From NCBI GenBank assembly GCA_902766215.1, contig CACXCV010000172.1:1-7192 (forward strand): a stretch of 7,192 nucleotides of DNA, written 5' to 3'. The notes below the pieces were generated by a model. The model made no database searches. It saw nothing but the letters and a program-made list of their open reading frames with translations, and had not been told where the DNA came from. Made by a program: the position numbers and the translations under genes. Positions 1-5,368 of the stretch are shown here, piece after piece. The stretch is from Oscillospiraceae bacterium. Lineage in GTDB: Bacteria; Bacillota; Clostridia; Oscillospirales; Oscillospiraceae. The number at the start of each line of letters is the position of its first letter. Position 1 is the first letter of the stretch.

Positions 1-889
1 CGTTGTTGCTGTTGGAGGCGCAGATCAGCTTTCCCACCGGCAGACCCATCTGCCTGGCATACCAGCAGGCCAGAATGTTGCCGAAGTTGCCGGTGGGGAC
101 GCAGATGTTGATCTGCTCGCCCGGGGCAATCTTACCCACAGAAAGCAGGTCGCAGTAGGCGCTGATGTAATACACCAGCTGCGGCAGCACGCGGCCCCAG
201 TTGATCGAGTTGGCCGAGGAGAGAATCTTCCCCTGCCCGGCCAGCGTGCGGCGCATGGCCTCGTCGGAGAAGATACGCTTCACGCCGTTCTGCGCATCGT
301 CAAAGTTGCCCTCCACGGCGCAGACCGCCACATTGCCGCCCTCCTGGGTGACCATCTGCAGCTTCTGCACCTCAGACACGCCGTGCTCGGGATAGAACAC
401 CAGAATCTTCGACTGCGGCACATCGCGGAAGCCCTCCAGCGCCGCCTTGCCGGTGTCGCCGGAGGTGGCCACCAGGATGCAGACGGTCTTGTGCTCGCCG
501 GTTTTCTTCAGCGAAGCCGTCAGCAGATAGGGCAGCATCTGCAGCGCCATGTCCTTAAAGGCGCAGGTCGGCCCGTGCCACAGCTCGAGGATGTGCTTGC
601 CGCCCACGGTAACCACCGGCGCGGCGGCCGGCGTGTCAAACTTTTCGGGACCGTAGGCCTTTCTGGCATAGTCCAGCAGCTCGTCAGGCGTAAAGCCGTC
701 GAGATACTGCCCCATCACCCAGGCCGCCCGGTGGGGATAGTCACAGCCGGCCAGATATTGCAGGTCCGCAGCCGTCAGGGTCGGGATCGACTCGGGCAGA
801 AACAGGCCGCCGTCGCGGCTGAGGCCCATGACGATGGCCTCGGCGGCGCTGACGCGCAGGCTGCTGTCTCTTGTGCTCAGATATTGCAT
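1..889 (-). CDS. thrC: Threonine synthase, 5' part (C-terminus beyond the left edge)
   Basis: This PLP enzyme converts O-phospho-L-homoserine to L-threonine and phosphate, the last step of threonine synthesis, in the cytoplasm. The window shows 296 residues from the start, and family members are usually near 490-500, so about two fifths is missing at the left edge. The N-terminus (MQYLSTRDSS, then VSAAEAI) is typical. The PLP-binding lysine is K112 in HGPTCAFKD. SGDTGKAA (143-150), SSANSINWGR (224-233) and the glycine-rich PTGNFGN (265-271) are conserved cofactor and substrate motifs. The frame is open throughout. The ATG at 889 is chosen because GGAGGTGT (897-904) lies just upstream and the family N-terminus begins there. 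The start lies 13 nt inside the end of the dipeptidase gene, which suggests translational coupling. The identification is secure. Confidence 0.95.
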   Translation of the reverse strand, partial: MQYLSTRDSSLRVSAAEAIVMGLSRDGGLFLPESIPTLTAADLQYLAGCDYPHRAAWVMGQYLDGFTPDELLDYARKAYGPEKFDTPAAAPVVTVGGKHILELWHGPTCAFKDMALQMLPYLLTASLKKTGEHKTVCILVATSGDTGKAALEGFRDVPQSKILVFYPEHGVSEVQKLQMVTQEGGNVAVCAVEGNFDDAQNGVKRIFSDEAMRRTLAGQGKILSSANSINWGRVLPQLVYYISAYCDLLSVGKIAPGEQINICVPTGNFGNILACWYARQMGLPVGKLICASNSNN

Positions 890-1815
890 GTATGGAACAC
901 CTCCATGAAGTTGTGATAGCTGATATCCGCCACGGTCTGCTCCGGCAGCCCGTGGGCCAGCAGGGCCTCGATCAGCGCGGCATAGCCGTCCACGCCGGTC
1001 ATCGGCTCGGGCAGGACGCTGCACCCGTCCAGGTCGCCGCCCAGCGAGACGTGTTTCTCCCCGCCCTCGATGGAAAGGAAGTGGTCCACATGGCGCAGCA
1101 CATCATCCATGGTGCAGCGCTCGCCCTCGGTCAGGAACAGACCGAACATATTCAGGCCCGTGGTTCCGCCGGTCCGGATAATCTGGCGGAACATGTCGTC
1201 GGTGAGGTTACGGCTGTGGCCGCAGACCGCGCGGGCGTTGCTGTGACTGGCCACAATCGGCCCCTCGGTGATGTCGCACAGGTCCCAGAAGCCCCGGTCG
1301 GACAGGTGGCTCACGTCAATCAGCATCCCCAACCGCTGGGCCCGGCGGACAAACTCACGCCCCTGCTCGCTCAGCCCCACGTCGGTGCCATGATAGCCGG
1401 CCAGCGCGTTTTCGTGGTTCCAGGTCAGCGAAATCATCCGCACGCCCATGTGCCACGCCTGTTCCAGCAAACCGGGGTCACAATTGATGCCCTCGGCCCC
1501 CTCGATGCTCAGCAGCGCGGCCATCCTGCCCTGTGCCCAGGCAGATTCAATCTCCCGGTCTGTCAGGCAGAGCCGGATATACGCGGAATTCCGCTCCAAC
1601 TGGGTCATCAGGTTGTGATACATCTGGCTCAGCTGCTCGGCCTGAGTCAGATGCTGATACGGCGCCGCCGTCCACAGGGCGAAAAACTGGGCATAGCCAT
1701 CCAGCTTCTGCGCGCGCACCAGATCGACCTGCTGGTCGTTGGCATACAGCTCGTTGTGCCGATGCAGCAGGCCGCAGGCCGTGTCACAGTGCCCGTCGAA
1801 GATCGGGAATTTCAT
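877..1815 (-). CDS. Membrane dipeptidase family (peptidase M19) protein
   Basis: This is a zinc-dependent dipeptidase of the renal (membrane) dipeptidase family M19, 312 residues. Family members hydrolyse a range of dipeptides, some containing a D-residue; the substrate here cannot be read from sequence. The metal ligands are all visible: H9 and D11 in FDGHCDT, the bridging glutamate E105 in SIEGAEG, H170 in DVSH and H191 in ASHSNAR. The acidic GGDLDG motif is at 259-264. There is no signal peptide or membrane segment, so a cytoplasmic location is likely despite the family name. The ATG at 1815 follows AAGGAGGGG at 1822-1830 with 6 nt spacing. It lies 59 nt after the yraN-type gene with no promoter or terminator that I can see between them, so it is probably read from the lepB operon. 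It overlaps thrC by 13 nt. Confidence 0.93.
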   Translation of the reverse strand: MKFPIFDGHCDTACGLLHRHNELYANDQQVDLVRAQKLDGYAQFFALWTAAPYQHLTQAEQLSQMYHNLMTQLERNSAYIRLCLTDREIESAWAQGRMAALLSIEGAEGINCDPGLLEQAWHMGVRMISLTWNHENALAGYHGTDVGLSEQGREFVRRAQRLGMLIDVSHLSDRGFWDLCDITEGPIVASHSNARAVCGHSRNLTDDMFRQIIRTGGTTGLNMFGLFLTEGERCTMDDVLRHVDHFLSIEGGEKHVSLGGDLDGCSVLPEPMTGVDGYAALIEALLAHGLPEQTVADISYHNFMEVFHTCNI

Positions 1816-1874
1816 GGGGAGCCCCTCCTTAATCCATTTTGTTGTGTCTGCTTCGTCCCGCCGCAGCGCCGACG

Positions 1875-2237
1875 CTAAAACGCATTTTCCAGGTGGTGCA
1901 GCGCCGGCCGGCGGGTCTGCAGCCCCGCCGGGGCATAGATTTCAATCACGTCAAACCGCGGCTGCCGCTCGTCCGGGTGCTCCAGCAACCAGGTTTCGGC
2001 CGTCTGGCGCAGGCGCAACTGCTTGCGCGCATCCACAAAGGCCGCTGCGCTGCCATAAGCGTCGCTCTTGCGCAGCTTTACCTCGACAAACGCCAGAAAG
2101 CCGCCCCGGGCGGCAATCAAATCCAGCTCGCCGTAACGGCAGCGAAAGTTGGCCGCCAGGATTTCATAGCCGCCGCGCCGCAGATAGTCCGCCGCCAGCC
2201 GCTCGCCCCAGCGGCCCAGCTCACCGCTGGCTGCCAC
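1875..2237 (-). CDS. yraN: YraN/UPF0102 family protein, nuclease-like fold
   Basis: This small protein (120 residues) belongs to the UPF0102/YraN family, which has a restriction-endonuclease-like fold; its precise cellular role is poorly defined. The family signature is complete: GRWGE (8-12) with AADYL and the N30-x-R32 segment, YGELDLI (35-41) with acidic E37 and D39, and FVEVKLR (50-56) with the E52/K54 pair of the nuclease-type active site. The start is GTG at 2237, supported by GGAGG at 2244-2248 (6 nt spacing) and by the normal family length. It overlaps the end of rnhB by 17 nt. Pairing with rnhB is common in bacteria and fits a nucleic-acid-processing role. The family call is firm; any specific biochemical activity is inference. 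Confidence 0.93.
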   Translation of the reverse strand: MAASGELGRWGERLAADYLRRGGYEILAANFRCRYGELDLIAARGGFLAFVEVKLRKSDAYGSAAAFVDARKQLRLRQTAETWLLEHPDERQPRFDVIEIYAPAGLQTRRPALHHLENAF

Positions 2238-2832
2238 GGTGCGCCTCCAGGTTCTTCAAAAAGCTCTTGCGGTGTACCGGGGTCACGCCGTGGCTGAGGA
2301 TGGCCTCATAGTGCCGCCGGGTGCCATAGCCCTTGTGAACCTCAAAGCCATAGTCCGGGTATTGCTCTGCCAGCGCCTCCATATACCGGTCGCGGGTCAC
2401 CTTGGCCAGGATGCTGGCCGCGGCAATGTTGGCGCTTTTGCCGTCGCCGCCTACCACCGTCTGCGCGGGCAGGTCCAGACCCGGGTCACGGTTGCCGTCC
2501 ACCAGCACCAGCGCCGGGGTCAGGCTCAGCTGACCCACCGCCTGACGCATGGCCTGAAACGTGGCCTGCAGGATGTTGATCTCGTCGATCACCGTTTCTG
2601 ACACCATGGCGATGCCATAAGCCAGCGCCTGGGCCACAATCTGGTCATACAGCGCGCGGCGGCGGGCGTCGGTCAGGCGTTTGGAGTCGTTCAGGCCCGG
2701 CAGCTCCAGCTCCGGCGGCAGGATCACCGCCGCGGCGCACACCGGCCCGGCCAGCGGGCCGCGGCCCGCCTCGTCCACGCCGCAGATGGGGCCGCTCAGC
2801 CCCAAGCCACGCTCGATTTCCCACAAATCCAT
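2221..2832 (-). CDS. rnhB: Ribonuclease HII
   Basis: RNase HII cuts the RNA strand of RNA-DNA hybrids and starts removal of single ribonucleotides misincorporated in DNA. It has 203 residues, close to the usual 200-260. The diagnostic VDEAGRGPLAGP block is at 19-30 and supplies catalytic D20 and E21 and the GRG motif (23-25) that reads the ribose 2'-OH. D112 in LVDGN and D130 in GGDGKS complete the DEDD metal site. IAAASILAKVTRD (136-148) follows, and Y169 in HKGYGT matches the conserved tyrosine that stacks at the RNA-DNA junction. The ATG at 2832 follows a GGAGGG ribosome binding site at 2839-2844 and starts 2 nt after the ylqF stop. The 3' end overlaps the yraN-type gene by 17 nt. It is part of the lepB-to-thrC gene cluster. 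Confidence 0.97.
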   Translation of the reverse strand: MDLWEIERGLGLSGPICGVDEAGRGPLAGPVCAAAVILPPELELPGLNDSKRLTDARRRALYDQIVAQALAYGIAMVSETVIDEINILQATFQAMRQAVGQLSLTPALVLVDGNRDPGLDLPAQTVVGGDGKSANIAAASILAKVTRDRYMEALAEQYPDYGFEVHKGYGTRRHYEAILSHGVTPVHRKSFLKNLEAHRGSQR

Positions 2833-2834
2833 GT

Positions 2835-3707
2835 TCAGCCCTCCCCCAGCAGCTGGGGCGTTTCCAGTGTAAAGCGCCCCAGCTTGCCATTGCGGAATTC
2901 TTCCAAAATCATGCGGCAGCTGCGCTCGAGGTCAACCTCGCCGCCCGACACCAGAAAACCGCGGCGGCGGCCCGCCGCTTCCAGCAGCTCCCAGGGGCTG
3001 CGCCCGGTGCAGTCGATCCCATAGCGCTCGGCCAGCACGGCGGGATAGCGCTCGGCCAGCAGGGACATCAGCCCTGCCGCCAGCTCTTCCTGATCGACCA
3101 CCTGTTCCTTCACCGCGCCGGTATAGGCCAGGTGCCGGCCCACCTGCATGTCCTCAAACCGGGGCCAGAGGATGCCCGGCGTGTCCAGCAGCTCCAGCCC
3201 CTGGTCCACCGTGACCCACTGCTTGCCCCGGGTCACGCCGGGTCGGTTTTCCGCGCGGGCGCCCTTGCGGCCGGAAACCGCGTTGATCAGCGTGCTCTTG
3301 CCCACGTTGGGGATGCCCACCACCATCACGCGCAGCGTGCGCCCCACCTGCCCCTTGGCGCTGTACTGCGCCAGCTTGCCGCTGAGCAGCTCGCGCACGG
3401 CGGGACCAAAGCGGCTGATCCCCCGGCGGGACTTGCTGTCAGTCTCCAGCGTCATCAGCCCGCGGGCGCGAAAAGCCTCGCTCCAGCGGCGGGTCATGGC
3501 CGGGTCTGCCATGTCAGCCCGGTTGAGGATCACCAGCCTCGGCTTATTGCGGCAGAGCGCGTCGATGTCCGGGTTGCGGCTGGCATAGGGAATGCGGGCG
3601 TCCAGCAGCTCACACACGGCGTCAACCAGCTTCAGATCCGCCTCCATGGCCCGGCGGGCCTTGGTCATATGACCGGGATACCACTGGATGGTCTGTTCGT
3701 CCTTCAT
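2835..3707 (-). CDS. rbgA: Ribosome biogenesis GTPase RbgA/YlqF
   Basis: RbgA (YlqF) is a circularly permuted GTPase needed for late assembly of the 50S subunit in Firmicutes. The 290 residues match the usual size of about 280. The N-terminal WYPGHM (9-14) carries the catalytic histidine, here H13. The GTPase motifs come in permuted order: G4 at 62-65 (NRAD, where NKxD is usual), G1/P-loop GIPNVGKST (131-139), G2 threonine T159 in GVTRG, and G3 DTPG (175-178). The C-terminal part (about 190-290) is the helical RNA-binding region of the family. The ATG at 3707 follows GGAGG at 3714-3718 (6 nt spacing) and overlaps the lepB stop as ATGA. Position near rplS and rnhB is the conserved Firmicutes arrangement and links ribosomal protein supply with assembly. 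Confidence 0.96.
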   Translation of the reverse strand: MKDEQTIQWYPGHMTKARRAMEADLKLVDAVCELLDARIPYASRNPDIDALCRNKPRLVILNRADMADPAMTRRWSEAFRARGLMTLETDSKSRRGISRFGPAVRELLSGKLAQYSAKGQVGRTLRVMVVGIPNVGKSTLINAVSGRKGARAENRPGVTRGKQWVTVDQGLELLDTPGILWPRFEDMQVGRHLAYTGAVKEQVVDQEELAAGLMSLLAERYPAVLAERYGIDCTGRSPWELLEAAGRRRGFLVSGGEVDLERSCRMILEEFRNGKLGRFTLETPQLLGEG

Positions 3708-4267
3708 GCCACGCCTCCAAACCGGCCCGCCGGCCAGAGCACCCAGAGCACCTTGCCCAGGATCTGCTCCTCCGGCACCTGTCCCACCAGTGTAAAGCGG
3801 CTGTCGGTGGAGTCGTTGCGGTTGTCGCCCAGGACAAACACGCAGCCCTCCTCTACCACCAGCGGGAACTCGATGTTGCCGCGGACGTAGGTCGGCTCGT
3901 TGATATAGGGTTCGTCCAGCGCCGTGCCGTCTACATACACCACGCCGGATTGAAAATCGATGTCCACCTGCTGGCCCTCCGTGGCGATGATGCGCTTGAC
4001 CAGCGGCTCGTCAGGATAGCCAGCGGCACGGATGACCACAATGTCCCCGGCCTTGGGCTGATACAGCAGCCCGGACAGCAGGGCCACCTTGTCCCGGTCG
4101 TGCAGTGTGGGATACATGGAGCTGCCGTCAACATTGACCAGCCGCACCAGAAAGGCAAACAGCAGCGTGACCACCGTGATGCACAGCACCAGATCACGGC
4201 ACCAGCTGTGCAGCGCCCAACTGGCGCGCTCCGGCAGCTGACCGCCGGCCTGTTTTTCCTCATCCAT
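3704..4267 (-). CDS. lepB: Signal peptidase I, Gram-positive type
   Basis: This membrane-bound serine protease removes signal peptides from exported proteins on the outer face of the membrane. It has 187 residues, the compact Gram-positive size. A short charged N-terminus (1-24) is followed by one membrane segment at about 25-43. The catalytic serine S50 is in DGSSMYPTL, and the general-base lysine K91 is in LVKRII. GDNRNDSTDSR (147-157) is the conserved box E. A hydrophobic tail (LWVLWP, 174-179) is also typical. The ATG at 4267 follows AGGAGG at 4276-4281 (8 nt spacing). It is the first gene of the packed cluster running to thrC; its last codons overlap ylqF by 4 nt. A likely promoter lies just upstream. 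Confidence 0.96.
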   Translation of the reverse strand: MDEEKQAGGQLPERASWALHSWCRDLVLCITVVTLLFAFLVRLVNVDGSSMYPTLHDRDKVALLSGLLYQPKAGDIVVIRAAGYPDEPLVKRIIATEGQQVDIDFQSGVVYVDGTALDEPYINEPTYVRGNIEFPLVVEEGCVFVLGDNRNDSTDSRFTLVGQVPEEQILGKVLWVLWPAGRFGGVA

Positions 4268-4275
4268 ACCGATCG

Positions 4276-4281
4276 CCTCCT
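4276..4281 (-). promoter_or_regulatory. lepB ribosome binding site
   Basis: A perfect AGGAGG lies 8 nt before the ATG at 4267. It supports this start over upstream alternatives in other frames. Confidence 0.8.
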
Positions 4282-4304
4282 ATACGCTTGCATATCGTAT
4301 GTTT

Positions 4305-4334
4305 ATTATACACGAGATTGCTATGAAATGAAAG
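4305..4334 (-). promoter_or_regulatory. Probable lepB promoter
   Basis: On the minus strand a perfect TATAAT (4305-4310) stands about 38 nt before the lepB start codon. The -35 region is weak: CTTTCA at 18 bp spacing (4329-4334) matches the consensus at 3 of 6 positions. Transcription would begin near 4298, giving a leader of about 30 nt. The perfect -10 box in otherwise GC-rich DNA and its position between genes favour a real promoter, but the poor -35 keeps this tentative. Confidence 0.55.
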
Positions 4335-4374
4335 TGGATGCCGATACAAAGATTCATCAAGCGAAAGTACTTTC

Positions 4375-4392
4375 CCGCCCGGGCGGTTTTTT
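4375..4392 (+). terminator. Terminator-like hairpin on the plus strand
   Basis: The perfect palindrome CCGCCCGGGCGG (4375-4386) is followed directly by six T on the plus strand. The folded stem is only 4 strong G-C pairs around a 4-nt loop, so it is short for an intrinsic terminator. No plus-strand gene ends here. It could stop antisense transcription coming from the lepB side, or be chance. Confidence 0.3.
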
Positions 4393-4406
4393 CACAGATA
4401 CCGCAA

Positions 4407-4438
4407 GCCCCGGGTCCTCTGCACAGAGAACCCGGGGC
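4407..4438 (-). terminator. Strong hairpin after rplS (probable terminator or 3'-end structure)
   Basis: A 32-nt inverted repeat begins 28 nt after the rplS stop. On the minus-strand RNA it forms 14 pairs (13 Watson-Crick and one U-G wobble, at 4416/4429) around the loop GUGC. On the plus strand the same position is a C-A mismatch, so the structure fits transcription in the rplS direction. Only two U follow the stem, so it is not a classic intrinsic terminator. It may terminate inefficiently, letting some rplS transcription reach lepB, or protect the rplS mRNA end. Confidence 0.55.
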
Positions 4439-4466
4439 AAAAGCTGTCACAATCAGAGCCGCTGGA

Positions 4467-4808
4467 TTACAGCTTCTCCTTGACTTTCGCGGCCTTACCG
4501 GCGCGCTGACGCAGATAGTAAAGCTTCGCTCTGCGAACCTTACCACGGCGAACCGTCTCAATGTTGACAATGTTGGGGGAATGGACAGGGAACACCTTCT
4601 CGCAGCCGACATTGTAAGAAATGCGGCGAACGGTGATGCTCTCCTCAATCCCGCCGTGCTTGCGGGCGATGATGATGCCTTCGAACACCTGGATGCGCTC
4701 ACGGCTGCCTTCCTTGATCTTCACGTGAACGCGGACAGTATCGCCGACGTTCATCTGGGGCAGCTCGGGCTTGGTGTACTGGCTGGCGAGGGCCTTAACG
4801 AGATCCAT
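4467..4808 (-). CDS. rplS: 50S ribosomal protein L19
   Basis: L19 is a component of the large ribosomal subunit at the 30S-50S interface. The 113 residues match the family length (about 115) and the whole sequence is typical: GDTVRVHVKIKEG (22-34), the RIQVFEGIII strand (38-47), SITVRRISYNVGCEKVFPVHSP across the centre, and the basic RRGKVRRAKLYYLR segment towards the C-terminus. The ATG at 4808 follows GGGAGG at 4817-4822 (8 nt spacing). It has its own promoter and a leader of about 115 nt with several hairpins, which suggests control of its expression at the RNA level. In many bacteria rplS follows rimM-trmD; here neither is present and asnA lies upstream in a separate unit. The identification is certain. 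Confidence 0.98.
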   Translation of the reverse strand: MDLVKALASQYTKPELPQMNVGDTVRVHVKIKEGSRERIQVFEGIIIARKHGGIEESITVRRISYNVGCEKVFPVHSPNIVNIETVRRGKVRRAKLYYLRQRAGKAAKVKEKL

Positions 4809-4924
4809 ATTGGTTTCCTCCCTTCTTCTCAGATGTTCATAACCGCATAATCAGGAAGCGTTTGCTTCGCGGCAGAGGACCATCCGCATCAGGCGCGTTG
4901 CGCCGCAGCCCGCTCTGGGCATGC
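4809..4924 (-). promoter_or_regulatory. Structured 5' leader of rplS (candidate L19 leader RNA)
   Basis: Between the inferred transcription start (near 4924) and the rplS start the minus-strand RNA can form three successive hairpins: GCCC/GGGC (4908-4920, 5-nt loop), GGCGC/GCGCC (4892-4904, 3-nt loop) and GAAGC/GCUUC (4855-4868, 4-nt loop). The ribosome binding site (4817-4822) lies downstream and looks unpaired. No U-tract follows any stem, so a transcription attenuator is unlikely. Autoregulatory leaders upstream of rplS are known in Firmicutes. Whether this one matches the described L19 leader family is inference; I have matched only position, size and hairpin content. Confidence 0.5.
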
Positions 4925-4930
4925 CTGTAT

Positions 4931-4959
4931 ATGATAGCACAGAGTGCGAAAAAAAGCAA
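4931..4959 (-). promoter_or_regulatory. rplS promoter
   Basis: On the minus strand TTGCTT (-35, 4954-4959) and TATCAT (-10, 4931-4936) are separated by exactly 17 bp, in a stretch much richer in A+T than the flanking genes. The T-run just after the -35 box is common in strong ribosomal-protein promoters. Transcription would start near 4924. Confidence 0.75.
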
Positions 4960-5322
4960 GTGCTTTTTACTCTTTTTCCTTTGGTTTGGCTTTTGTCCTC
5001 TGTCCTGAACAGATAATTTCCCGTTGTCCGAACCGCTTACAAATCCCGGTATTTCATTATGTCTACCACGGAACAGCTTTCGCGCAGCAAAGTGCCGCAA
5101 TCTCCGATTTTTCCATTAACTGGTGAATATTGACCAATGTCCGGCCTTTTATGGCTGCTTGCCTGTGCAAACCTCTGTGCAAACTGTTGATAACTCCTGT
5201 GCCGATTCTCCGTCGCGCAGAATTATGGTAAACAGCCTGTTATGCCCCGGCGGGGAAATTGCCAACTTTGCCGGCTGTGTGCTCCGGCCGCACCGGTTTG
5301 CCGTTTCCCTGCAGAAAATACG
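4960..5322. other. Non-coding spacer of lower G+C between asnA and rplS
   Basis: This 363-nt stretch holds no gene that I can support. Its left two thirds is about 44% G+C (88 of 200 bases counted over 4961-5160), well below the flanking genes. Open frames across it lack ribosome binding sites and family resemblance, and some run through the asnA terminator or the rplS promoter. I see no known small-RNA signature on either strand. The one ordered element is the repeat array at 5163-5206. A short GC-rich inverted repeat, CCCCGGCGGGG, lies around 5245-5255. Confidence 0.6.
5163..5206 (+). repeat. Short repeat array resembling DnaA boxes
   Basis: CTGTGCAAAC occurs twice (5163-5172 and 5175-5184, 12-nt period). 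It is followed at once by TGTTGATAA (5185-5193) and by TGTGCCGAT (5198-5206). TGTTGATAA differs at one position from the DnaA-box consensus TGTGGATAA, while TGTGCAAAC matches it at 6 of 9. All four units are in the same orientation. The pattern resembles the box clusters of Firmicutes replication origins, but no dnaA, dnaN or rpmH is in the window, so an origin is not supported. Confidence 0.4.
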
Positions 5323-5351
5323 AAAAAGCGGCACAGCCAGGGCTGTGCCGC
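5323..5351 (-). terminator. asnA intrinsic terminator
   Basis: Starting 17 nt after the asnA stop, the minus strand reads an 11-nt arm GCGGCACAGCC and its exact complement GGCTGTGCCGC. In practice this is a 10-bp stem with a 4-nt loop. Five T follow immediately. It is a textbook Rho-independent terminator and ends the asnA transcription unit. Confidence 0.92.
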
Positions 5352-5368
5352 CGGGCGGACGGATACTG

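Noticed and set aside
871..1878. Plus-strand open frame of 335 codons opposite the dipeptidase gene
   Set aside because: It is a mirror frame of a clear M19 dipeptidase with all metal ligands; it has low-complexity composition and no recognisable domain.
4851..4889. 12-codon leader peptide in the rplS leader (MRMVLCREANAS)
   Set aside because: It has no ribosome binding site and no attenuator follows it; the stop falls within the leader without a visible coupling signal.
4837..5100. Minus-strand 87-codon frame between asnA and rplS
   Set aside because: It begins at TTG with GGAG only about 1 nt away, contains the rplS promoter and leader, and shows no family features.
4944..5126. Plus-strand 60-codon frame with a hydrophobic, signal-like N-terminus
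   Set aside because: GTG start, no ribosome binding site, no promoter found, and it overlaps the rplS promoter. The hydrophobic stretch comes from T-rich DNA.
5163..5206. Chromosomal replication origin
   Set aside because: Only one near-consensus DnaA box is present, there is no long AT-rich unwinding region, and none of dnaA, dnaN or rpmH is nearby. It is kept only as a repeat finding.
5149..5334. Minus-strand 61-codon frame after asnA
   Set aside because: Its start lies inside the asnA terminator hairpin and it has no ribosome binding site.
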